A stretch of 64,000 nucleotides of DNA from Canna indica (Eukaryota; Streptophyta; Magnoliopsida; Zingiberales; Cannaceae), in contig CP136897.1 in assembly GCA_034359265.1 (NCBI GenBank), positions 32,413,501 through 32,477,500 of the forward strand. Reading direction: 5' to 3'. Shown one piece after another: positions 56,467 to 64,000 of the stretch. The first letter of the stretch is position 1; every line of letters begins with the position of its first letter. A program made the position numbers and the translations under genes. The notes under the pieces are model-generated. The model had not been told where the DNA came from. It was given only the letters and a program-made list of their open reading frames with translations, and searched no databases.

Positions 56467-56583
56467 GGGTGCGATCGTACCAGCACTAACGCACCGTATC
56501 CCATCAGAACTCCGAAGTTAAGCGTGCTTGGGCGAGAGTAGTACTAGGATAGGTGACCCCCGGGGAAGTCCTCGTGTTGCACC
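56467..56583 (+). rRNA. 5S rRNA gene (474-bp trio, 2)
   Basis: A11G, G31T, G85A (box C) and T96G. Upstream GTAAGTCCG and CAAGTGG changes. Confidence 0.93.
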
Positions 56584-56940
56584 TTTTTTTTTACTACCTA
56601 TTTGATTGCAGGACGAGATCATTTTTTTTACCAATCTTTTTAACCAAACGTTAAGGACGGACGACGTCGTCGACATAAAATTTGGCTTTCGATCGCCCGC
56701 CGCAACCTCTACGGCCGGCTCGATCGACCAACCGACCCGAAAAATTAAAATTTGTATATAAATAAGAAAAATAACATTTCAATTATTATTTTTCGTTTAA
56801 AACGGGCGTAAGTCCGTGCATTATTGTCCGATTTCAGCTTTTCACGTGGCGCTAAAAGGCGCGCGAAGAGACGAAGAAAATGACCCCGAGCTATCCCTCG
56901 GACGCTCACCCTTATTAGCCGACGATCAGAAGTGCAAGAC

Positions 56941-57057
56941 GGGTGCGATCATACCAGCACTAACGCACCGGATCCCATCAGAACTCCGAAGTTAAGCGTG
57001 CTTGGGCGAGAGTAGTACTAGGATGGGTGACCCCCGGGGAAGTCCTCGTGTTGCACC
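56941..57057 (+). rRNA. 5S rRNA gene (474-bp trio, 3)
   Basis: Only T96G. Upstream AT tract has TATATAAATAAG, shared with the next unit. Confidence 0.95.
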
Positions 57058-57414
57058 TTTTTTTTTACTACCTATTTGATTGCAGGACGAGATCATTTTT
57101 TTTACCAATCTTTTTAACCAAACGTTAAGGACGGACGACGTCGTCGACATAAAATTTGGCTGTCGATCGCCCGCCGCAACCTCTACGGCCGGCTCGATCG
57201 ACCAACCGACCCGAAAAATTAAAATTTGTATATAAATAAGAAAAATAACATTTCAATTATTATTTTTCGTTTAAAACGGGCGTAGGTCCGTGCATTATTG
57301 TCCGATTTCAGCTTTTCACGTGGCGCTAAAAGGCGCGCGAAGAGACGAAGAAAATGACCCCGAGCTATCCCTCGGACGCTCACCCTTATTAGCCGACGAT
57401 CAGAAGTGCACGAC

Positions 57415-57531
57415 GGGTGCGATCATACCAGCACTAACGCACCGGATCCCATCAGAACTCCGAAGTTAAGCGTGCTTGGGCGAGAGTAGTACTAGGATGG
57501 GTGACCCCCTGGGAAGTCCTCGTGTTGCACC
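57415..57531 (+). rRNA. 5S rRNA gene, exact array consensus
   Basis: Matches the consensus at all 117 positions. Box A is at 57464-57478 (AGTTAAGCGTGCTTG), the intermediate element at 57481-57486 (CGAGAG) and box C at 57494-57512. The terminal stem pairs GGGTGC with GCACC plus the first T. The product is 5S rRNA, which joins the central protuberance of the large ribosomal subunit. TTATTA, -1 C and T9 are all present. Confidence 0.98.
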
Positions 57532-57899
57532 TTTTTTTTTACTACCTATTTGATTGCACGACGAGATCATTTTTTTTACCAATCTTTTTAACCAAACGTT
57601 AAGGACGGACGACGTCATCGACATAAAATTTGGCTGTCGATCGCCCACGCGGGGCCCGCCGCAACCACTACAGCCGGCTCGATCGACCAACCGACCCGAA
57701 AAATTAAAATTTGTAAATAAAAAAGAAAAATAACATTTCAATTATTATTTTTCGGTTAAAACGGGCGTAACTCCGTGCATTATTGTCCGATTTCAGCTTT
57801 TCACGTGGCGCTAAAAGGCGCGCGAAGAGACGAAGAAAATGACCCCGAGCTATCCCTCGGACGCTCACCCTTATTAGCCGACGATCAGAAGTGCACGAC

Positions 57900-58016
57900 G
57901 GGTGCGATCATACCAGCACTAACACACCGGATACCATCAGAACTCCGAAGTTAAGCGTGCTTGGGCGAGAGTAGTACTAGGATGGGTGACCCCCTGGGAA
58001 GTCCTCGTGTTGCACC
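57900..58016 (+). rRNA. 5S rRNA gene
   Basis: G25A and C34A as at 52605. The second T-run is TTTTTTTCCCC, shared in kind with that unit. Confidence 0.94.
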
Positions 58017-58384
58017 TTTTTTTTTACTACCTATTTGATTGCACGACGAGATCATTTTTTTCCCCAATCTTTCTAACCAAACGTTAAGGACGGACGACCT
58101 CGTCGACATAAAGTTTGGCTGTCGATCGCCCGCGCGGGGCCCGCCGCAACCTCTACGGCCGGCTCGATCGACCAACCGACCCGAAAAATTAAAATTTGTA
58201 AATAAATAAGAAAAATAACCTTTCAATTATTATTTTTCGTTTAAAACGGGCATAAGTCCGTGCATTATTGTCCGATTTCAGCTTTTCAAGTGGCACTAAA
58301 AGGCGCGCGAAGAGACGAAGAAAATGACCCCGAGCTATCCCTCGGACGCTCACCCTTATTAGCCGACGATCAGAAGTGCACGAC

Positions 58385-58501
58385 GGGTGCGATCATACCA
58401 GCACTAACGCATCGGATCCCATCAGAACTCCGAAGTTAAGCGTTCTTGGGCGAGAGTAGTACTAGGATGGGTGACCCCTTGGGAAGTCCTTTTGTTGCAC
58501 T
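58385..58501 (+). rRNA. 5S rRNA gene
   Basis: C28T, G60T (box A), C95T, C107T, G108T and C117T. Terminator TTTCTTTTTT as at 54052. Upstream CAAGTGGCAC. Confidence 0.92.
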
Positions 58502-58869
58502 TTCTTTTTTACTACCTATTTGATTGCACGACGAGATCATTTTTTTTACCAATCTTTCTAACCAAACGTTAAGGACGGACGACGTCGTCGACATAAAATT
58601 TGGCTGTCGATCACCCGCGCGGGGCCCGCCGCAACCTCTACGGCCGGCTCGATCGACCAACCGACCCAAAAAATTAAAATTTGTAAATAAATAAGAAAAA
58701 TAACATTTCAATTATTATTTTTCGTTTAAAACGGGCATAACTCCGTGCGTTATTGTCCGATTTCAGCTTTTCACGTGGCGCTAAAAGGCGCGCGAAGAGA
58801 CGAAGAAAATGACCCTGAGCTGTCCCTCGGACGCTCACCCTTATTAGCCGACGATCAGAAGTGCACGAC

Positions 58870-58986
58870 GGGTGCGATCATTCTAGCACTAACGCACCGG
58901 ATCCCATCAGAACTCCGAAGTTAAGCGTGCTTGGGCGAGAGTAGTACTAGGATGGGTGACCCCCGGGGAAGTCCTCGTGTTGCACC
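58870..58986 (+). rRNA. 5S rRNA gene
   Basis: A13T, C15T and T96G. The downstream spacer lacks three bases in GATTGCAACGAG and is GCC-type, an isolated switch in a GAC domain. Confidence 0.94.
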
Positions 58987-59341
58987 TTTTTTTTTACTAC
59001 CTATTTGATTGCAACGAGATCATTTTTTTTACCAATCTTTCTGACCAAACGTTAAGGACGGACAACGTCGTCGCCATAAAATTTGGCTGTCGATCGCCCG
59101 CCGCAACCTCTACGGCCGGCACGATCGACCAACCGACCCGAAAAATTAAAATTTGTAAATAAATAAGAAAAATAACATTTCAATTATTATTTTTCGTTTA
59201 AAACGGGCGTAACTCCGTGCATTATTGTCCGATTTCAGCTTTTAACGTGGCGCTAAAAGGCGCGCGAAGAGACGAAGAAAATGACCCCGAGCTATCCCTC
59301 GGACGCTCACCCTTATTAGCCGACGATCAGAAGTGCTGGAC

Positions 59342-59458
59342 GGGTGCGATCATACCAGCACTAACGCACCGGATCCCATCAGAACTCCGAAGTAAAGCGT
59401 GCTTGGGCGAGAGTAGTACTAGGATGGGTGACCCCCTGGGAAGTCCTCGTGTTGCACC
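59342..59458 (+). rRNA. 5S rRNA gene
   Basis: Only T53A (box A). Upstream CTTTTAACGTGG (CACGTG lost) and GTGCTGGAC recur before 62242, 2900 bp away. Confidence 0.95.
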
Positions 59459-59826
59459 TTTTTTTTTACTACCTATTTGATTGCACGACGATATCATTTT
59501 TTTTACCAATCTTTCTAACCAAACGTTAAGGACGGACGACGTCGTCGACATAAAATTTGGCTGTCGATCGCCCGCGCGGCGCCCGCCGCAACCTCTACGG
59601 CCGGCTCGATCGACCAACCGACCCGAAAAATTAAAATTTGTAAATAAATAAGAAAAATAACATTTCAATTATTGTTTTTCGTTTAAAACGGGCGTAACTC
59701 CGTGCATTATTGTTCGATTTCAACTTTTCACGTGGCGCTAAAAGGCGCGCGAAGAGACGAAGAAAATGACCCCGAGCTATCCCTCGGACGGTCACCCTTA
59801 TTAGCCGACGATCAGAAGTGCTTGTC

Positions 59827-59943
59827 GGGTGCGATCATACTAGCACTAACACACCGGATCCCATCAGAACTCCGATGTTAAGCGTGCTTGGGCGAGAGTA
59901 GTACTAGGATGGGCGACCCCCTGGGAAATCCTGGTGTTGCACT
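59827..59943 (+). rRNA. 5S rRNA gene
   Basis: C15T, G25A, A50T, T88C (box C), G102A, C107G and C117T. Terminator CTTGTTTTTTT. Downstream GCC-type spacer with a rearranged GC tract (GCCAGTCGAAACC). Confidence 0.9.
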
Positions 59944-60300
59944 TGTTTTTTTACTACTTATTTGATTGCTCGACGAGATCATTTTTTTTACCAATCTTTC
60001 TAACCAAACGTTAAGGACGGACGACGTCGTCGCCATAAAATTTGGCTGTCGATCGCCAGTCGAAACCTCTACGCTGGCTCGATCGACCAACCGACCCGAA
60101 AAATTAAAATTTGTAAATAAATAAGAAAAATAACATTTCAATTATTATTTTTCATTTAAAACGGGCGTAACTCCGTGCATTATTGTCCGATTTCAGCTTT
60201 TCACGTGGCGCTGAAAGTCGCGCGAAGAGACGAGGAAAATAACCCCTGAACTCTCCCTCAGACGCTCACCCTTATTAGCGGACGATCAGAAGTGCATATC

Positions 60301-60417
60301 GGGTGCGATCATACCAGCACTAACGCACCGGATCCCATCAGAACTCTGAAGTTAAGCGTGCTTGGGCGAGAGTAGTACTTGGATGGGTGGCCCCCTGGGA
60401 AGTCCTCGTGTTGCACC
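60301..60417 (+). rRNA. 5S rRNA gene
   Basis: C47T, A80T and A90G. Upstream has the CCCCTGAACTC hairpin-region form typical of GCC domains. Confidence 0.93.
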
Positions 60418-60785
60418 TTTTTTTTTACTACCTATTTGATTGCACGACGAGATCATTTTTTTTACCAATCTTTCTAACCAAATGTTAAGGACGGACGACG
60501 TCGTCGACATAAAATTTGGCTATCGATCGCCCGCGCGGGGCCCGCCGCAACCTCTACAGCCGGCTCGATCGACCAACCGACCCGAAAAATTAAAATTCGT
60601 AAATAAATAAGAAAAATAACATTTCAATTATTATTTTTCGTTTAAAACGGGCGTAACTCAGTGCATTATTGTCATATTTCATCTGTTCACGTGGCGCTAA
60701 AAGGCGCGCGAAGAGACGAAGAAAATGACCCCGAGCTATCCCTCGGAAGCTCACCCTTATTAGCCGACGATCAGAAGTGCACGAC

Positions 60786-60902
60786 GGGTGCGATCATACC
60801 AGCACTAACGCACCGGATCCCATCAGAACTCCGAAGTTAAGCGTGCTTGGACGAGAGTAGTACTAGGATGGGTGACCCCCTGGGAAGTCCTCGTGTTGCA
60901 CC
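60786..60902 (+). rRNA. 5S rRNA gene
   Basis: Only G66A. The downstream spacer has GTCGTCGTCATAAATC, a third spacer-type marker. Confidence 0.95.
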
Positions 60903-61270
60903 TTTTTTTTTACTACCTTTTTGATTGCACGACGAGATCATTTTTTTTACCAATCTTTCTAACCAAACGTTAAGGACGGACGACGTCGTCGTCATAAATC
61001 TTGGCTGTCGATCGCCCGCGCGGGGTCCGCCGCAACATTTACGGCCGGCTCGATCGACCAACCGACCCGAAAAATTAAAATTTGTAAATAAATAAGAAAA
61101 ATAACATTTCAATTATTATTTTTCGTTTGAAACGGGCGTAACTCCGTGCATTAATGTCCGATTTCAGCTTTTCACGTGGCGCTAAAAGGCGCGCGAACAG
61201 ACGAAGAAAATGACCCCGAGTTGTCCCTCGGACGCTCACCCTTATTAGCCGATGATCAGAAGTGCACGAC

Positions 61271-61387
61271 GGGTGCGATCATACCAGCACTAACGCACCG
61301 GATCCCATCAGAACTCCGAAGTTAAGCGTGCTTGGGCGAGAGTAGTACTAGGATGGGTGACCCTCCGGGAAGTCCTCGTGTTGCACC
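61271..61387 (+). rRNA. 5S rRNA gene
   Basis: C94T and T96C. The palindrome downstream reads GACGTCGCC. Confidence 0.95.
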
Positions 61388-61755
61388 TTTTTTTTTACTA
61401 CCTATTTGATTGCACGACGAGATCATTTTATTTACCAATCTTTCTAACCAAACGTTAAGGAAGGACGACGTCGCCGACATAAAATTTGGCTGTCGATCGC
61501 CCGCGCGGGGCCCGCCGCAACCTCTACGGCCGGCTCGATCGACCAACCGACCCGAAAAATTAAAATTTGTAAATAAATAAGAAAAATAATATTTCAATTA
61601 TTATTTTTCATTTAAAACGGGCGTAACTCCGTGCATTATTGTCCGATTTTAGCTTTTCACGTGGCGCTAAAAGACGCGCGAAGAGACGAAGAAAATGACC
61701 CCGAGCTATCCCTCGGACGCTCACCCTTATTAGCCGACGATCAGAAATGCATGAC

Positions 61756-61872
61756 GGGTGCGATCATACCAGCACTAACGCACCGGATCCCATCAGAACT
61801 CCGAATTTAAGCGTGCTTGGGCGAGAGTAGTACTAGGATGGGTGACCCCTTGGGAAGTCCTCGTGTTGCACC
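61756..61872 (+). rRNA. 5S rRNA gene
   Basis: G51T and C95T. Long T10 terminator. Confidence 0.95.
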
Positions 61873-62241
61873 TTTTTTTTTTACTACCTATTTGATTGCA
61901 CGACGAGATCATTTTTTTTACCAATCTTTCTAACCAAACGTTAAGGATGGACGACGTCGTCGACATAAAATTTGGTTGTCGATCGCCCGCGCGGGGCCCG
62001 CCGCAACCTCTACGGCCGGCTCGATCGACCAACCGACCCGAAAAATTAAAATTTATAAATAAATAAGAAAAATAACATTTCAATTATTATTTTTCGTTTA
62101 AAACGGGCGTAACTCCGTGCATTATTGTCCGATTTCAGCTTTTAACGTGGCGCTAAAAGGCGCGCGAAGAGACGAAGAAAATGACCCCGAGCTATCCCTC
62201 GGACGCTCACCCTTATTAGCCGACGATCAGAAGTGCTGGAC

Positions 62242-62337
62242 GGGTGCGATCATACCAGCACTAACGCACCGGATCCCATCAGAACTCCGAAGTTAAGCGT
62301 GCTTGGGCGAGAGTAGTATTAGGATGGGTGACCCCCC
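62242..62337 (+). pseudogene. 5S copy truncated in box C
   Basis: Normal through position ~95 (only C78T), then joined at AGGATGG microhomology to the spacer's GGATGGACGACG. Lost are nt ~96-117, both T-runs and ~60 bp of spacer. Promoter, box A and most of box C remain, so Pol III could start but has no nearby stop. Shares its upstream region with 59342. Confidence 0.92.
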
Positions 62338-62635
62338 AGGATGGACGACGTCGTCGACATAAAATTTGGCTGTCGATCGCCCGCGAGGGGCCCGTCGCAA
62401 CCTCTACGGCCGGCTCGATCGACCAACCGACCCGAAAAATTAAAATTTGTAAATAAATAAGAAATATAACATTTCAATTATTATTTTTCGTTTAAAACGG
62501 GCGTAACTCCGTGCATTATTGTCCGATTTCAGCTTTTCACGTGGCGCTAAACGGCGCGCGAAGAGACGAAGAAAATGACCCCGAGCTATCTCTCGGACGC
62601 TCACCCTTATTAGCCGACGATCAGAAGTGCATGAC

Positions 62636-62752
62636 GGCTGCGATCATACCAGCACTAACGCACCGGATCCCATCAGAACTCCGAAGTTAAGCGTGCTTGG
62701 TAGAGAATAGTACTAGGATGGGTGACCCCCTGGGAAGTCCTCGTGTTGCACC
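62636..62752 (+). rRNA. 5S rRNA gene
   Basis: G3C (terminal stem), G66T, C67A and G72A (intermediate element GTAGAGAAT). Terminator T7 then C. Confidence 0.91.
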
Positions 62753-63180
62753 TTTTTTTCACTACCTATTTGATTGCACGACGAGATCATTTTTTTTACC
62801 AATCTTTCTAACCAAACGTTAAGGACGGACGACGTCGTTAACATAAATTTTGGCTGTCGGTCGCCCGCGCGGGGCCCGCCGCAACCTCTACGGCCGGCTC
62901 AATCGACCAACCGACCCGAAAAATTAAAATTTGTAAATAAATAAGAAAAATAACATTTCAATTATTATTTTTCGTTTAAAACGGGCGTAACTCCGTGCAT
63001 TATTGTCCGATTTCAGCTTTTCACGTGGCGCTAAAAGGCGCGCGAAGAGACGAAGAAAATGACCCCGAGCTATCCCTCGGACGCTCACCCTTACTAGCCG
63101 ATTTGAAAATAAATAAAAAAAATAACATTTCAATCATTATTTTTCGTTTAAAACGGGCGTAACTCCATGCAATCAAATAT
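62753..63180 (+). other. Rearranged spacer with deleted gene and micro-inversion
   Basis: Normal spacer and promoter to TTACTAGCCGA (~63101), then a jump into the AT-rich tract TTTGAAAATAAATAA with no gene. The spacer restarts to CTCCATGC and enters a short inverted piece (AATCAAATATGTAGT, 63171-63185), which is the reverse complement of the region just after a 5S gene. It then joins box C DNA. No intact gene is present. Confidence 0.88.
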
Positions 63181-63226
63181 GTAGTACTAGGATGGGTGAC
63201 CCCCTGGGAAGTCCTCGTGTTGGACC
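63181..63226 (+). pseudogene. 3' fragment of 5S gene (box C onward)
   Basis: Positions ~72-117 only (GTAGTACTAGG to the 3' end, GGACC for GCACC), followed by a normal T-run. Promoter, box A and intermediate element are missing. Its left end is the micro-inversion joint. Confidence 0.92.
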
Positions 63227-63594
63227 TTTTTTTTTACTACCTATTTGATTGCACGACGAGATTATTTTTTTTACCAATCTTTCTAACCAAACGTTAAGGA
63301 CGGACGACGTCGTCGACATAAAATTTGGCTGTCGATCGCCCGCGCGGCGCCCGCCGCAACCTCTACGACAGTCTCGATCGACCAACCGACCCGAAAAATT
63401 AAAATTTCTAAATAAATAAGAAAAATAACATTTCAATTATTATTTTTCGTTTAAAACGGGCGTAACTCCGTGCATTATTGTCCGATTTCAGCTTTTCACG
63501 TGGCGCTAAAAGGCGCGCGAAGAGACGAAGAAAATGACCCCGAGCTATCCCTCGGACGCTCACCCTTATTAGCATACGATCAGAATTACATGAT

Positions 63595-63711
63595 GGGTGC
63601 GATCATACCAGCACTAACGCACCGGATCCCATCAGAACTCCGAAGTTAAGCGTGCTTGGGCGAGAGTAGTACTAGGATGGATGACCCCCTGGGAAGTCCT
63701 TGTGTTGCACC
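63595..63711 (+). rRNA. 5S rRNA gene
   Basis: G87A (box C) and C107T; -1 is T, with upstream changes AGCATACGATCAGAATTACATGAT's neighbourhood altered while TTATTA is kept. Last complete gene in the window. Confidence 0.94.
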
Positions 63712-64000
63712 TTTTTTTTGACTACCTATTTGATTGCACGACGAGACCATTTTTTTTACCAATATTTCTAACCAAACGTTAAGGACGGACGACGTCGTCG
63801 ACATAAAATTTGGCTGTCGATAGCCCGCGCGGGGCCCGCCGCAACCTCTACGGCCGGCTCGATCGACCAACTGACCCGAAAAATTAAAATTTGTAAATAA
63901 ATAAGAAAAATAACATTTCAATTATTATTTTTCGTTTAAAACGAGCGTAACTCCGTGCATTATTGTCCGATTTTAGCTTTTCACGTGGCGCTAAAACGCG
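63712..64000 (+). other. Partial 5S spacer at right edge
   Basis: T-run, second T-run, palindrome, GAC-type mark, GC and AT tracts, and the CACGTG box are all present. The window ends ~90 bp before the next gene would start. Confidence 0.92.

Larger units (their letters stand above)
16457..64000 (+). repeat. 5S rDNA tandem array, plus-strand half
   Basis: Ninety-eight 5S loci are all read rightward, with the same spacer architecture as the left half. Spacer types change in blocks: GCC-type ~16.5-23.0, GAC-type ~23.3-28, GCC-type ~28-42.8, GAC-type 42.8-43.9, GCC-type ~44-48.2, and mostly GAC-type from 48.4 kb. An 11-bp deletion in the GC tract (GCCCGCCGC instead of the longer GC run) marks many ~474-bp units. 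No spacer contains a convincing second gene. The array continues beyond the right edge. Confidence 0.97.

Noticed and set aside
1..64000. CRISPR array
   Set aside because: Repeats are long (~485 bp), contain a plant 5S rRNA gene and are not separated by unique spacers of constant short length.
1..64000. Cassandra-type retrotransposons or 5S-derived SINEs, which carry 5S sequence
   Set aside because: No LTR ends, primer-binding site, polypurine tract, poly-A tail or target-site duplications were seen. Full 5S genes are in head-to-tail array with standard spacer.
1..64000. Linked 35S rDNA or histone genes, as in some plants with joined 5S-35S units
   Set aside because: No 18S, 5.8S, 25S or protein-coding sequence between the 5S genes; all spacers are ~180-580 bp and of one family.
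1..64000. A previously undescribed defence or biosynthetic system
   Set aside because: No protein-coding gene is supportable anywhere in the window; all sequence is accounted for by 5S units and their rearrangements.

Overview
The window is one continuous plant-type 5S ribosomal DNA array. About 133 copies of a 116-117 bp 5S rRNA gene repeat from edge to edge, mostly every ~485 bp, separated by a ~367 bp spacer. I found no protein gene, tRNA, 35S rDNA or transposon. The 5S body reads GGGTGCGATCATACCAGCAC at its 5' end and carries the plant Pol III internal promoter: box A near 50-64, intermediate element 67-72, box C 80-98. A TTATTA TATA-like element lies at -29 and a C at -1, and a T-run terminator follows directly. 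This points to a flowering-plant nuclear genome; I cannot name the species. The array runs off both ends of the window.

Layout. From 1 to 16456 all 35 genes are on the minus strand. At 16456/16457 orientation flips, and the 98 gene loci up to 64000 are on the plus strand. The two halves diverge from a large imperfect palindrome (arms ~16158-16427 and 16455-16724, ~27 bp loop). In the plus half, spacers fall into domains of two sequence types, distinguished by GTCGTCGCC or GTCGTCGAC in the mid-spacer: GCC-type ~16.5-23.0 kb, GAC-type ~23.3-28 kb, GCC-type ~28-42.8 kb, a small GAC island 42.8-43.9 kb with illegitimate junctions at both ends, GCC-type to ~48.2 kb, then mainly GAC-type to the end. 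An eight-gene block of ~3.85 kb is present three times in tandem (29990-41538). Smaller duplications (941, 1445, 1765, 2396, 2886 and 2900 bp offsets, and a 474-bp trio) occur elsewhere.

Function. Each intact unit is an independent Pol III transcription unit making 5S rRNA for the large ribosomal subunit. Most copies look usable; one (57415-57531) matches my array consensus exactly. Six copies are truncated: three share loss of the promoter and first 9 nt, two lose 3' parts and one loses the 5' 60%. Three more, identical by block triplication, have a wrecked box C. Two places have a spacer with the gene deleted. Seven full-length genes belong to a 459-bp unit class that lacks the proximal T-run terminator.

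Conventions. Gene coordinates run from G1 of GGGTGC to C117 of GCACC; the true 3' end is probably 1-2 nt further, in the T-run. Variants are given on the coding strand, numbered 1-117, against the consensus I built by eye, so single calls may be off by one in indel copies. The many short open reading frames across the repeats are by-products of repeat homogenisation and are not annotated as genes.
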